Shown here: in pieces, positions 36,393-45,406 of the stretch
How the letters are laid out: the number at the start of each line of letters is the position of its first letter
How positions within the stretch are numbered: the first letter of the stretch is position 1
Assembly: GCA_900469475.1 (NCBI GenBank)
Contig: UBXG01000019.1
Coordinates: 186,001-250,000 of the forward strand
Direction: 5' to 3'
DNA from: Hyphomicrobiales bacterium
GTDB lineage: Bacteria; Pseudomonadota; Alphaproteobacteria; Rhizobiales; Rhizobiaceae
DNA length: 64,000 bases
Notes under the pieces: generated by a model
Databases searched by the model: none
What the model was told of the DNA's origin: nothing
What the model saw: the letters and a program-made list of their open reading frames with translations, nothing else
Position numbers and translations under genes: made by a program

Positions 36393-37928
36393 TCAAGCCT
36401 TCGAAACGAGCGTCGGCTGCAGGGCGCCGGAGACATTCGGCGTGACCTTGAGGCTCGATTTGTAGACGATCGGCTGGGCATATTGCAGCAGCGGGATCAC
36501 ATAACCCTGCTCGGCAATATATTTGATCGCCGCCTTCCAGCCGGCAATGCGCTTCGTTTCGTCCTTTTCCACCCAGAGCGGTCCCAGCATGTCGTCGACA
36601 TCCTTGGTCTTCCAGGCAGAGTGCGGCGAGGGTCCGAACATGGCGAAGCCGGTCGATGTCGTCGGATCGCCGATGGCGTTGCCCCAGTTGTAAAAGGCGG
36701 CCGGTCCGAGCTGGTGGGCGGCGCGCAGTTCGTAGTGCTTGGCGATTTCGTAGACTTCGATTTCAGCCTCAATGCCGACCTTACGCCACATGCCGACGAT
36801 CGCCTGGATCATCTCGTAATCCTTCGGCTTGAAGCCGCGGGTCGTCTTGATGGTGAATTTCACCGGCTTTTCCGGCGAATAGCCGCTGGCGGCCAGGAGC
36901 TTCTTGGCCTGCTCCGGATCGTAAGGGGTTTTGACGGAGGCGTCGTAGGCCTCATATTCCGGCGCTTCCAGCGTCGATAGCGGCTTGCCGTAGCCGCGCA
37001 GCAGCCGCTTAATGATCGCTTCCTTGTCGATCGCCATATTGGCGGCAAGACGGACGTTCTTATCGAGCATCGGGTCGACATTGCTGATGAAGATCATGCC
37101 GATGTCGGAGATGGGGGTGGCGACGCCGGCGAGACCTGACTTCTTCTTCAGCCGGTCGAAATCCTCATAGGGTATTTCCAGCGTCACGTCGGATGAACCG
37201 GACTCGATTTCGGCCACGCGGCTCGTCGTATCCGGTACGAACTTGAAGATGACAGTGTCGAAGGCGGGCTTGCCGCCGAAATAGTTCGGGTTTGCCTTCA
37301 GGCGCAGATAGGAATTGCCCTCATAGGCGTCGACCATATAGGGGCCAGTGCCGATCGGCTTCTTTTCGAAGCCCTGCGCGCCTACCTTGGTGTAATAGTC
37401 CTTCGGCAGGACGTAGCCGGTGAGGAAGGCCATCCATTTGAAATAGGTCGGCTCGAAGCGAACGACATCGCCAGTGATGCGGTTGCCTTCCACCTTGTAA
37501 TTATTGGCGGTCGACCAGATGAACTGGATCGGGTTGCCGGTGTCCTGCTTGGCGGCGCGCTCCAGCGACCAGACGATGTCGTCGGGTGTAAACTTGGAGC
37601 CGTCATGCCAGGTCACCCCTTCGCGGACATCCATCCAGACCTTTGTCTTGTCGTCGTTCCAGCCCCAGGCCGTCAACAGGCCCGGCTGGAATTTCAGGTC
37701 CGGTCCCTGGCCGATATACTGGTCGAAGACCGAGCGGTAGATTGCCTGGATCGTCGGGTTGACGGCGGATGGGCCTGTCGTCGGATCGAAAGAAGGCAAA
37801 TTGACGTTGAAGGCGATGGTCAGCGTGCCGGCTTCCGCTGCTTCGACAGGCGTCCTGCCGGCTAAAATCCCAGTCATGAATGCGGCCGCGCCGAGGCTGA
37901 GTGCCTCGCGCCGAGTAAGCTTAGTCAT
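36393..37928 (-). CDS. Peptide-type ABC transporter substrate-binding protein
   Basis: An SBP_bac_5 (DppA/OppA) protein of 511 residues. The N-terminus MTKLTRREALSLGAAAFM carries a twin-arginine motif, so it may be exported folded by Tat. The mature part has the class blocks VWMDVREGVTWHDGSKFTPDDIVWSLERA and PIGTGPYMVDAY. ATG at 37928 is preferred to a GTG two codons earlier; GGGGAA and GGAG lie just upstream. The binding-protein gene leads the importer operon and has an operator-like site at 38003-38016. Substrate unknown; the neighbourhood suggests an aromatic or amino-acid-derived compound. Confidence 0.88.
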   Translation of the reverse strand: MTKLTRREALSLGAAAFMTGILAGRTPVEAAEAGTLTIAFNVNLPSFDPTTGPSAVNPTIQAIYRSVFDQYIGQGPDLKFQPGLLTAWGWNDDKTKVWMDVREGVTWHDGSKFTPDDIVWSLERAAKQDTGNPIQFIWSTANNYKVEGNRITGDVVRFEPTYFKWMAFLTGYVLPKDYYTKVGAQGFEKKPIGTGPYMVDAYEGNSYLRLKANPNYFGGKPAFDTVIFKFVPDTTSRVAEIESGSSDVTLEIPYEDFDRLKKKSGLAGVATPISDIGMIFISNVDPMLDKNVRLAANMAIDKEAIIKRLLRGYGKPLSTLEAPEYEAYDASVKTPYDPEQAKKLLAASGYSPEKPVKFTIKTTRGFKPKDYEMIQAIVGMWRKVGIEAEIEVYEIAKHYELRAAHQLGPAAFYNWGNAIGDPTTSTGFAMFGPSPHSAWKTKDVDDMLGPLWVEKDETKRIAGWKAAIKYIAEQGYVIPLLQYAQPIVYKSSLKVTPNVSGALQPTLVSKA

Positions 37929-38002
37929 GGTCACTCCGTTCCCCTGTTAAGCGGCAGAAAAGCATGACGCCCAACTGCTGCTGGCGATTTATTGTCGGAA
38001 TG

Positions 38003-38016
38003 CTTTAATCTTAAAA
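38003..38016. promoter_or_regulatory. Operator-like site upstream of the importer operon
   Basis: CTTTAATCTTAAAA, 12 of 14 positions as in TTTTAAGCTTAAAA, about 75 bp upstream of the binding-protein start on the minus side. The 37929-38285 gap between the importer and iorA otherwise holds two promoters and the palindrome at 38091. Confidence 0.5.
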
Positions 38017-38090
38017 TACATATTTTGGAGCGGCAAGCGCTTTCTCTAGTGCTTGTAAAGAATCCGATGCTTTTTTGGCATCCATATTAA

Positions 38091-38102
38091 ATGCGTACGC
38101 AT
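38091..38102. promoter_or_regulatory. Perfect palindrome upstream of iorA
   Basis: ATGCGTACGCAT, a perfect 12-bp palindrome with a central GTAC, flanked by AT-rich DNA between the divergent importer and iorA genes. Palindromes of this type are typical GntR-family sites; a GntR gene lies 15 kb away (53021-53749). Link not shown. Confidence 0.35.
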
Positions 38103-38285
38103 ATATCTGCGCTGCAATCCGGGGAGCGAAAATTCCGATGTGGAAGAAGTAAGGCAATGGCTCGCCGCTTCGAACTTACTCCATCGAGCCGGATTTCATA
38201 TTTGTTCGTTGACAGTTCAATGAAGTTCAAAATATGATTTTGCAAATGATTTAAAACAAGCCCACAAGGGCAAAGGGGTAACGTC

Positions 38286-40439
38286 ATGGCCGAGCGATCG
38301 TTTGCGCGCGAGGTCGAGGATCTGAAGCTCGGGGAAGGCGACATCTTCCGCGGCGAGGGTATTCTCGCGATCACCAAGGCACTTCTGCAATCCGGTGTTT
38401 CCTATGTCGGCGGCTATCAGGGCTCGCCGATTTCCCATCTCATGGATGTATTGGCCGACGCCAAGGATGTGATGCAGGATCTGGGCGTCCACTTCGAGAC
38501 ATCAGCCTCGGAAGCGGCTGCGGCCGCCATGCTGTCTGCCTCCGTCATGTATCCGGTGCGCGGCGCCGTCACCTGGAAATCGACGGCCGGTACCAATGTC
38601 GCCTCCGATGCGCTTTCCAACCTGTCTTCGGGCGGGGTCACGGGCGGCGCACTGATCATCATCGGTGAGGATTACGGCGAAGGCTCCTCCATCATGCAGG
38701 AGCGCAGCCATGCCTATGCGATGAAATCACAGATGTGGCTGCTCAATCCGCGCCCGAACCTGCCGTCGATCGTGCAGGCGGTGGAAGAGGGCTTTGAGCT
38801 TTCGGAAGTCTCGAACACGCCGGTCATGCTGCAGGTCGGCATCCGCAGCTGTCATGTGCACGGCCAGTTCGTCGCCAAGGATAACAAGCGACCGCCCTAT
38901 ACGCTGAAGCAGGCGCTGGAAAATCCTGTTCGCGACGTCAACCGCATCGTGCTGCCGCCGGCATCCTTCCTGCATGAGAAGGAGAAGCTGGAGAAGCGTT
39001 GGCCTGCTGCGGTCGATTTCATCAGGAAGCGGCAGCTCAACGAGTATTTCGGACCCTCCGAGGGTGATGTCGGCATCATCCTGCTCGGCGGCATGTATAA
39101 TGGCGTGCTGCGCGCACTGCAGCAGCTCGGACTTGCCGATGTCTACGGCAATTCCGCCGTACCGCTTTACGTCCTCAACGTCGCCTATCCGCTTGTTGAC
39201 GACCAGATCGCCGAATTCTGCGCCAGCAAGAAGGCGGTGCTGATGGTCGAGGAGGGGGCGCCCGAATATATCGAGCAGTCCCTGAACACCATCCTGCGCC
39301 GCCGCGATATTCAGACCAAGGTCGCGGGCAAGGACGTGCTGCCGATGGGCGGCGAATATACCGCGCCGGTGCTGATGAAGGGCATTAAGAATTTCCTCGA
39401 AGTCCATCAGCGCGTGCTGCTCGGCAACCAGCCGCCGCTGCCGGACCCGACACCTATCCTCAACGATCCCAAGATCAAGGCGCTCGCCGAAGTCGTGCCG
39501 CCGCGGCCACCGGGTTTCTGCATCGGCTGTCCCGAGCGGCCGATCTTCGCTGCCATGAAGATGGTGGAGAGCGAACTCGGCCAGCATCACATATCAGGCG
39601 ACATCGGTTGCCACCTCTTCTCGATCCTGCCGCCCTTCAATATCGGCAGCACGACCATGGGCTACGGGCTCGGGCCGGCGGCCGCTTCGGCCTTCAATGT
39701 CGCGGCGGATAAGCGCGTGATCTCCGTCATGGGCGATGGCGGCTTCTGGCACAACGGCCTGGCGACCTCTGTCGGTAATGCCGTCTTCAACAAGCAGGAT
39801 GGTGTCATCCTCGTCGTCGACAACTATTATTCGGCAGCGACGGGCGGGCAGGACATACCGTCGTCGCGTGCGCTCAACCCACGCCGCAAGACCAACAATT
39901 CCATCGTCAATGCCGTCAAGGGCATTGGTGCGACCTGGGTGCGCCAGATCGACCGGACCTATGATGTCGCCAAGATGCGCGATACGCTGCGCGAGGCCCT
40001 GACCTCGAAGGAGCCGGGGCCGAAGATTATCGTCGCTTCCTCGGAGTGCATGCTCAACAAGCAGCGTCGCGTGAAGCCGCAATTCGCCAAGGCGGTGAAG
40101 GACGGCAAGCGTATGGTCAAGGAGCGCTTCGGCGTCGATGAGGATGTCTGCACCGGCGATCACGCCTGCATCCGCCTTTCCGGCTGTCCTTCACTGTCGG
40201 TCAAGCATACCGACGATCCGCTGAAGGACGATCCGGTGGCGGCGATCGATAATAATTGCGTCGGCTGCGGCAATTGCGGCGAGGTTTCCGAGGCGGCGGT
40301 GCTTTGTCCCTCCTTTTATCGTGCCGATATCATCCATAACCCTACGGGTTGGGATCGCTTCGTCGCTCGCATGCGCTCGAGCATCATCGGCTGGCTGCAG
40401 GCGCGTCGCCGCGCCGGCCGCATCGTCTTCGCAGATTGA
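38286..40439 (+). CDS. iorA: Indolepyruvate ferredoxin oxidoreductase, alpha subunit
   Basis: A 717-residue IorA-type protein. The N-terminal pyruvate-ferredoxin-type domain contains YVGGYQGSPISHLMDVLADA. A TPP-binding domain around residues 410-560 has GDIGCHLFSILPP and GDGGFWHNGL. A C-terminal 2x[4Fe-4S] ferredoxin domain has cysteines in CTGDHACIRLSGCP and NCVGCGNCGEVSEAAVLCP. It oxidatively decarboxylates aryl-pyruvates to aryl-acetyl-CoA. AAAGGGG precedes ATG. iorB follows by 9 bp. Such enzymes are best known from anaerobes and archaea but also occur in aerobic proteobacteria. Confidence 0.9.
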   Translation: MAERSFAREVEDLKLGEGDIFRGEGILAITKALLQSGVSYVGGYQGSPISHLMDVLADAKDVMQDLGVHFETSASEAAAAAMLSASVMYPVRGAVTWKSTAGTNVASDALSNLSSGGVTGGALIIIGEDYGEGSSIMQERSHAYAMKSQMWLLNPRPNLPSIVQAVEEGFELSEVSNTPVMLQVGIRSCHVHGQFVAKDNKRPPYTLKQALENPVRDVNRIVLPPASFLHEKEKLEKRWPAAVDFIRKRQLNEYFGPSEGDVGIILLGGMYNGVLRALQQLGLADVYGNSAVPLYVLNVAYPLVDDQIAEFCASKKAVLMVEEGAPEYIEQSLNTILRRRDIQTKVAGKDVLPMGGEYTAPVLMKGIKNFLEVHQRVLLGNQPPLPDPTPILNDPKIKALAEVVPPRPPGFCIGCPERPIFAAMKMVESELGQHHISGDIGCHLFSILPPFNIGSTTMGYGLGPAAASAFNVAADKRVISVMGDGGFWHNGLATSVGNAVFNKQDGVILVVDNYYSAATGGQDIPSSRALNPRRKTNNSIVNAVKGIGATWVRQIDRTYDVAKMRDTLREALTSKEPGPKIIVASSECMLNKQRRVKPQFAKAVKDGKRMVKERFGVDEDVCTGDHACIRLSGCPSLSVKHTDDPLKDDPVAAIDNNCVGCGNCGEVSEAAVLCPSFYRADIIHNPTGWDRFVARMRSSIIGWLQARRRAGRIVFAD

Positions 40440-40448
40440 GAGGGCGAT

Positions 40449-42008
40449 ATGAACGAGCATGTGAGCATGAGCGATCTCGGCGCCAACAGGCTTTCGACAG
40501 ACAAGCCGCTGTCGCTTGCCATCCTCGCCATGGGCGGGCAGGGCGGCGGCGTCCTGGCCGACTGGATCGTCGGCCTTGCCGAAGCCGAAGGCTGGATGGC
40601 CCAGACGACGTCTGTGCCGGGCGTTGCCCAGCGCACGGGCGCGACGATCTATTATATCGAGATGCTGCCGGCGAAGGATGGTCACGAGCCAATCTTCTCT
40701 CTGATGCCGACGCCTGGTGATGTCGATGTCGTCATGGCGGCGGAGCTGATGGAGGCTGGCCGTTCGGTGCTGCGCGGCCTCGTCACGCCGGACAAGACGC
40801 TGCTGATCGCCTCGACGCACCGCTCCTTTGCCGTTGCGGAAAAGGAAAAGCCGGGCGATGGCATCGGCAATGCCGAGGTGGTGGTCGATGCTACGGATTT
40901 TGCCGCCAAGCGCACCATCGCTTTCGACATGGAAACGATGGCCGTCAGGAACGGCAGCGTGATTTCGGCCTCCATGTTCGGCGCTTTGGCCGGCTCGGGT
41001 GCACTGCCGTTCGGCAAGCAGGCTTTCGAGGCGATGATCCGCGCCGGCGGCAAGGGTATCGAGCCCAGCCTGAAGGCGTTCAATGCCGCCTTCGACAGGG
41101 TCAAGGAAAAGCCGCGCGATGCGGTTTCCGCGACGCCGCCGAAGCATTTCGATGCGCTGCCTGAAACCGCCGGTCATCCGGCGCTGGACCGGCTTGTTAA
41201 TCGCATCCGATCCGAATTTCCCGAAGTTGCCTGGCCGCTGCTGTTTGCCGGTGTCAAGAAGCTGACCGATTATCAGGATCCGGCCTATACCGATGAATAT
41301 CTGTGCCGTGTCGCGGCACTTCATGCGCTGGATCGAAAGGCTGGCGGCGCGAATAAGGATTTCGCCTTCACCGTGCAGGCGGCGAAATATGTCGCGGTCG
41401 CTATGGCTTACGATGATGTCATCCGCGTTGCCGATCTGAAGGTGCGTAGCTCGCGTTTCGAGCGCGTCCGTAAGGAAGTCGGCGCCAAGGACGACCAGAT
41501 CGTTTACATGACCGAATACATGCATCCGCGCATGGATGAGGTCTGCGGCACGATGCCGAAGGCGATGGGCCTATGGATAGAAAACAGGCCGCGGCTGTTT
41601 GCCCGGCTGAACCGCTTCGTCAATAAGGGGCGGCGCGTTCAGACCGGCACGCTGTTCTGGTTCCTCGGCCTTTACATGGTCTCGGCGCTGCGCCGTATCC
41701 GTCGCGGCACGCTGCGGCACGCACGCGAGGTGGAACATCGCGAGGCTTGGCTTGCGGCGGCCTCCAACCTGCTGGCCGCGAATTACGATCTCGCCGTCGA
41801 GGTGCTCGGCAACCGCCGCCTCGTCAAAGGCTATTCCGATACGCATGCGCGCGGGCTTTCCAAGTTCGATCGCGTCATGTCGGCGCTGCCGCTTCTTCGC
41901 GACCGCGAGGATGGAGCTGCGTGGATGCGGCGGTTGCGGCAAGCGGCATTGCTGGACGAGAAGGGGACGGCGCTCGATGGCGCTTTGAAGACTATGGAGA
42001 CGCTGTGA
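40449..42008 (+). CDS. iorB: Indolepyruvate ferredoxin oxidoreductase, beta subunit, long form
   Basis: A 519-residue protein, about twice the length of a classical IorB (near 200). The N-terminal part (ILAMGGQGGGVLADWIVGLAE; TTSVPGVAQRTGATIYYIEM) is the pyruvate-ferredoxin gamma-type domain. From about residue 225 a further domain of roughly 290 residues follows, found in the fused beta subunits of proteobacteria. GAGAGGG precedes ATG. It should form a complex with IorA. No separate ferredoxin is nearby. Confidence 0.88.
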   Translation: MNEHVSMSDLGANRLSTDKPLSLAILAMGGQGGGVLADWIVGLAEAEGWMAQTTSVPGVAQRTGATIYYIEMLPAKDGHEPIFSLMPTPGDVDVVMAAELMEAGRSVLRGLVTPDKTLLIASTHRSFAVAEKEKPGDGIGNAEVVVDATDFAAKRTIAFDMETMAVRNGSVISASMFGALAGSGALPFGKQAFEAMIRAGGKGIEPSLKAFNAAFDRVKEKPRDAVSATPPKHFDALPETAGHPALDRLVNRIRSEFPEVAWPLLFAGVKKLTDYQDPAYTDEYLCRVAALHALDRKAGGANKDFAFTVQAAKYVAVAMAYDDVIRVADLKVRSSRFERVRKEVGAKDDQIVYMTEYMHPRMDEVCGTMPKAMGLWIENRPRLFARLNRFVNKGRRVQTGTLFWFLGLYMVSALRRIRRGTLRHAREVEHREAWLAAASNLLAANYDLAVEVLGNRRLVKGYSDTHARGLSKFDRVMSALPLLRDREDGAAWMRRLRQAALLDEKGTALDGALKTMETL

Positions 42009-42030
42009 GGTTGCTGAGAGCATAAGCCGC

Positions 42031-42537
42031 TCAGATTTCATGCTTCCTGATATTGTGCAGCACCTTGTGCAGGGTCGAGATGAAGGTGCGATATTCGGCC
42101 TCGTCGACGCCGTCGAACATTTGTAGGAAGAGGTCGTACATGGTCGGCCACACCTTCTCGAAGGCGGCGCGGCCTTCCTCGGTGATGGAGACATCGCGGA
42201 TGCGCATGTCTTCGGCGCGGGGCTGGCGGCGGATGTAACCCTGTTGTTCGAGCGAGTCCAAAGTGCGGCTCATCGTCGATTGCTCGGTCACGGCGAAGAC
42301 GGAGAGCTCGTTGATGGTGACGCTGGAGGAGACGCTGAGGACGGCAAGCGCACGCATCTTGGCGGTCGTCATATCGTATTCGCGCAGCTCTTCCGAAAGA
42401 TTGGCGTTCCAACGCGCCATCAGCCGGTTCATGAGATAGGGCGCGAAGTGATTGAGGCCGATTTCGCCCATGGTCGGGCGCTTCGCGTTCTCATCCCGCG
42501 TGCGCCTCAAAACGGTGCCTGAAAACCGTTCCTCCAT
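42031..42537 (-). CDS. MarR-family transcriptional regulator
   Basis: A 168-residue MarR protein with the wHTH segment VTINELSVFAVTEQSTMSRTLDSLEQQGYIRRQ (about residues 72-104) and the wing AEDMRIRDVSITEEG. GGAGGAG precedes the start. It lies just downstream of iorB and is the downstream neighbour of the first flavoprotein gene on the same strand. A candidate controller of the TTTTAAGCTTAAAA sites, although this rests on position only. Confidence 0.9.
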   Translation of the reverse strand: MEERFSGTVLRRTRDENAKRPTMGEIGLNHFAPYLMNRLMARWNANLSEELREYDMTTAKMRALAVLSVSSSVTINELSVFAVTEQSTMSRTLDSLEQQGYIRRQPRAEDMRIRDVSITEEGRAAFEKVWPTMYDLFLQMFDGVDEAEYRTFISTLHKVLHNIRKHEI

Positions 42538-42564
42538 CGACGAAACTCCTCCTTCGGAAACGTG

Positions 42565-44154
42565 TTACTTCAGTGATGATGCGAGCAGGAAGCCGGAGCC
42601 CCCACCAAGGCCCGCACCGGGATGCGCCGATGCGCCGATGTGGTAAAGGCCTGATATGTGGGTGCGGTGGTTAACAGATGACTTGAAGGGACGCCAGATG
42701 AAAAGCTGGTCGATGCCGCAATAGCCGCCATAGGGGTCGCCACCAACCAAGTTCACGTTCATCGCTTCCAGGTCGCCAGGAGAATAGGTGCGGCGCGCGA
42801 GTTTTATGCCGGAGAAGTTCTCGATATGGCTGGATAGAAGCGCCTCTATGCGGTCGGCATAGCGCTCGCGCACCTCTTCCGTCCAGCGGCCGTCTCTTGG
42901 CGTTTCAATCTCGCCGGCGGCATCGCCCTTGATATGGCGTGGCGCTTCGGGAAGCTGCAGCCAGAGGATCGACTTTCCTTCCGGTGCGCGGCTGGGATCT
43001 AGCGCGACAGGCTGCCCGACGCAGACTGTAGGTTCGGCCGGCAGAAGCCCGCGTTCGCATTCATTGGCGGCGCGCGAGACGCCGTCGAGACCTGGGGTCA
43101 GGTGCAGCAGCGCCACCTTGCCGAGTTCGGCATTGGCTTTCCAGCGCGGCGGCTCGGAAAGCGCGTAGTGGATCTGCATATCGCCCTTGCCGTAGCGGTA
43201 GCTGGCAACGCCCGATTTAACTTCCGGCGGCAGCGGATCCGGCCAATCCTTCATCAGCCGCTCGTAGAGCTGGTTCGGCGTTACCGAGCAGATCACGCCG
43301 GCTTTCGCTTTCAACGTTTCGCCATTCGCAAGACGCACGCCATCGGCGCTGCGATTGTGGTCTGGAATGATGGCCGCGACATCGGCACTCACACGAATTT
43401 CACCGCCATGATCGGCAATCAATCGTTCGAAGGCCTTCAGCAGCTTCTCGGCGCCGCCCTTGACGATCGGCGCGCCACCCAATTCCAATGCAAAGCCGAT
43501 CACCTTCAGCATTTCGGCGGAATAGGCGCTTTCAGGCCCGAGGCCGCAATGAAGCACCCACGGCGCCCAGAGTGCATGGATATCCTCGGACCTGTAGCTG
43601 GTTTCGAGATAGCCGCGTGCCGGCGTCAAAGCATCGCCAAACCAGGCGGCGAGCTTGCGCAGCCCGCGGTTCCAGCCCTGCTTTGCAACAGTCTTCAGGG
43701 TCGATCCTGACCATAGCGCACCGCCAAGCAGGGAAAACAGGAATGGCGCGTCGGCCGCAAGTGCTTCCATCTCACGGGAAAAGGTCTGCCCGTCGCCGGG
43801 CGACAATTTGTCGAAAGCGGCGATATTGCGCTGCCTGTTCTTGGAAAAGATCACATGCGAACCGTCGGGACGGAGCACGCCCGTGGGGAGCTCGGCATGG
43901 GCGAATTCCAGGCCTCGCGCCTCGAGATCCTTGCCGATGGCGCCATAGGCCGGCGAGGTGAGGAACAGCACCATGGTCGTTGCCATGACGTCGTGGATGA
44001 AGCCGGGCTGGGTGATCTCCTCGGTGCGCAGACAACCGCCGATGCGGTCGTTGCGCTCGAGGACGAGCACCTTGTGGCCCTTTTTGCCGAGCATGGCGGC
44101 TGCGACGAGCGCATTTATGCCGCTGCCGACGATGATGTAGTCATGATCGCCCAT
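42565..44154 (-). CDS. Phytoene-desaturase-like FAD oxidoreductase
   Basis: A 529-residue flavoprotein. DYIIVGSGINALVAAAMLGKKGHKVLVLE is the Rossmann FAD site, GGCLRTEEITQPGFIHDV follows, and the C-terminal GLYHIGASAHPGAGLGGGSGF is the second FAD-contact block of the phytoene desaturase/PYROXD2-like group. The genome context lacks carotenoid genes, so the substrate is probably a small amine or indole-type compound. It is followed by MarR and preceded, after a hairpin, by the cyclase gene. A paralogue lies at 45407-46975. Confidence 0.85.
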   Translation of the reverse strand: MGDHDYIIVGSGINALVAAAMLGKKGHKVLVLERNDRIGGCLRTEEITQPGFIHDVMATTMVLFLTSPAYGAIGKDLEARGLEFAHAELPTGVLRPDGSHVIFSKNRQRNIAAFDKLSPGDGQTFSREMEALAADAPFLFSLLGGALWSGSTLKTVAKQGWNRGLRKLAAWFGDALTPARGYLETSYRSEDIHALWAPWVLHCGLGPESAYSAEMLKVIGFALELGGAPIVKGGAEKLLKAFERLIADHGGEIRVSADVAAIIPDHNRSADGVRLANGETLKAKAGVICSVTPNQLYERLMKDWPDPLPPEVKSGVASYRYGKGDMQIHYALSEPPRWKANAELGKVALLHLTPGLDGVSRAANECERGLLPAEPTVCVGQPVALDPSRAPEGKSILWLQLPEAPRHIKGDAAGEIETPRDGRWTEEVRERYADRIEALLSSHIENFSGIKLARRTYSPGDLEAMNVNLVGGDPYGGYCGIDQLFIWRPFKSSVNHRTHISGLYHIGASAHPGAGLGGGSGFLLASSLK

Positions 44155-44191
44155 TGCTGCCGCCCCTCATTGGCTAGATGAACAGAAAGGA

Positions 44192-44210
44192 GGAGCCTAC
44201 CCCAGGCTCC
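44192..44210. other. Hairpin between cyclase and flavoprotein genes
   Basis: GGAGCCT and AGGCTCC with a 5-nt loop. On the minus strand it is followed by TCCTTTCTGTT, a weak T-rich tract, so partial termination after the cyclase gene is possible. Confidence 0.4.
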
Positions 44211-44225
44211 CGCCTCTCCAGCCTA

Positions 44226-45008
44226 TCACGCGATCAATGCCAGTGCGCGAATTGGCGAGCCGGTGCCCTTGACGAACTTCAACGGCGCGGCGATCAGCAC
44301 AGCGCCCTTGGCCGGAAGCTGGTCGAGGTTCGAGAGGCTCGCCAGACCATAGCGATTGGCCTTGTGCATGAGGTTGTGCGCCGGGAAGGGCGGGTTCATG
44401 CCACCGGCGGAACCGGCATCGGTGCCGATCGTTTCGGAACCCCAGCCGATGATACCCTTGGTGAGCAGGTATTCGATCGCTTCTGCGGTCGGGCCGGGAG
44501 AATGCGGGCCGTTTTCATCAGCGTTCAGGAAGGTTTCGGTCGAACCGTTCCGCTTGTACCAGTCTGTGCGCAGCAGCACCCAGCTGCCGGGCTCGATCGC
44601 GCCGTTCTCAGCTTCCCATTCCTTGATGCTTTCGACCGTCAGCAGATAATCAGGATTGGCGGCGGCTTCCTTGGAGCGGTCGATGACATTGACCGGCGCC
44701 ACGAAGTTCTGCGGCGGGATGGTGTCGGTCGTGTTGTTCGGATTATCCTTGCCGGTAATCCAGTGGCAGGGCGCATCGAAATGTGTGCCGGTGTGCTCGC
44801 CGAGCTCCAGCCAGTTCCAGGCCCAGAACGGGCCGTCCTGGTTGTATTCCGAGATCGTATGGACCTTGACGTTCGGCGTGTTCTTGCCGAACTGTGGCGG
44901 CAGGTAGAGCACTGGAGTATCCGGACCGAGCGGTGCGGTGAGATCGACGACCTTGACGGAGCCCGAAAGCAGGGCCGAGGCGAGGCTGGCGAGTGTGGTA
45001 GCGGTCAT
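44226..45008 (-). CDS. Cyclase-family metal hydrolase (isatin hydrolase/KynB type)
   Basis: A 260-residue protein of the cyclase superfamily, with the metal motif HxGTHxDxPxH present exactly: His72, His76, Asp78 and His82 in HTGTHFDAPCH. Members hydrolyse isatin to isatinate or N-formylkynurenine to kynurenine. The length fits isatin hydrolase better than bacterial KynB (near 210 residues), but sequence alone cannot decide. AGGGGA lies about 10 nt before the ATG at 45008. Flanked by two phytoene-desaturase-like genes, one on each side. Confidence 0.85.
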   Translation of the reverse strand: MTATTLASLASALLSGSVKVVDLTAPLGPDTPVLYLPPQFGKNTPNVKVHTISEYNQDGPFWAWNWLELGEHTGTHFDAPCHWITGKDNPNNTTDTIPPQNFVAPVNVIDRSKEAAANPDYLLTVESIKEWEAENGAIEPGSWVLLRTDWYKRNGSTETFLNADENGPHSPGPTAEAIEYLLTKGIIGWGSETIGTDAGSAGGMNPPFPAHNLMHKANRYGLASLSNLDQLPAKGAVLIAAPLKFVKGTGSPIRALALIA

Positions 45009-45167
45009 TTTTTTGAGTTCCCCTTGTTGTTGCAGGATCCCGTGCGAAGAGCCTTTTTGCAGGGTCTTTTGTTCAGGATCAGGCATGAAATCGACATCGC
45101 CAGACGCGGGTGCCTTTCCTCCTGGCACCGGGTCCGCGTGGCGGCGGAATGAAGGGAGCCTATGTCA

Positions 45168-45182
45168 CAATATATGATATTG
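45168..45182. promoter_or_regulatory. Palindrome upstream of the cyclase gene
   Basis: CAATAT-ATG-ATATTG, perfect 6-bp arms, 160-174 bp upstream of the cyclase start. It lies in a 395-bp gap between divergent transcription units (45009-45406) that also holds the site at 45340-45353. No gene in the gap. Confidence 0.35.
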
Positions 45183-45339
45183 CAAGCATTCGGCTGGGGT
45201 TCTCGACGCCATTTTTGACATAAAATCGGCGGCCATCATGAGTTTGTAAGCTACTGAAGTAGAACGGCATTCCTCGATGTAATTCGATGAAATGCCATCA
45301 ATGGTTGCTTACGTCTCCTGTGGTTCGCGCCAACAGATA

Positions 45340-45353
45340 CTTGAAGCTTAAAA
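45340..45353. promoter_or_regulatory. Operator-like site upstream of the second flavoprotein
   Basis: CTTGAAGCTTAAAA, 12 of 14 positions as in TTTTAAGCTTAAAA, 53 bp upstream of the flavoprotein start at 45407. Close enough to overlap a promoter. Confidence 0.5.
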
Positions 45354-45406
45354 CTCAAAATGTATGCATGTGATAATAATAATCGCAAACCAAAAAGGGG
45401 CAGATG

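Noticed and set aside
40191-41525. A 444-codon antisense frame over iorA/iorB
   Set aside because: Composition is rich in Arg, His, Gly and Asp as expected from mirror reading of high-GC codons, and there is no ribosome site or recognisable domain.
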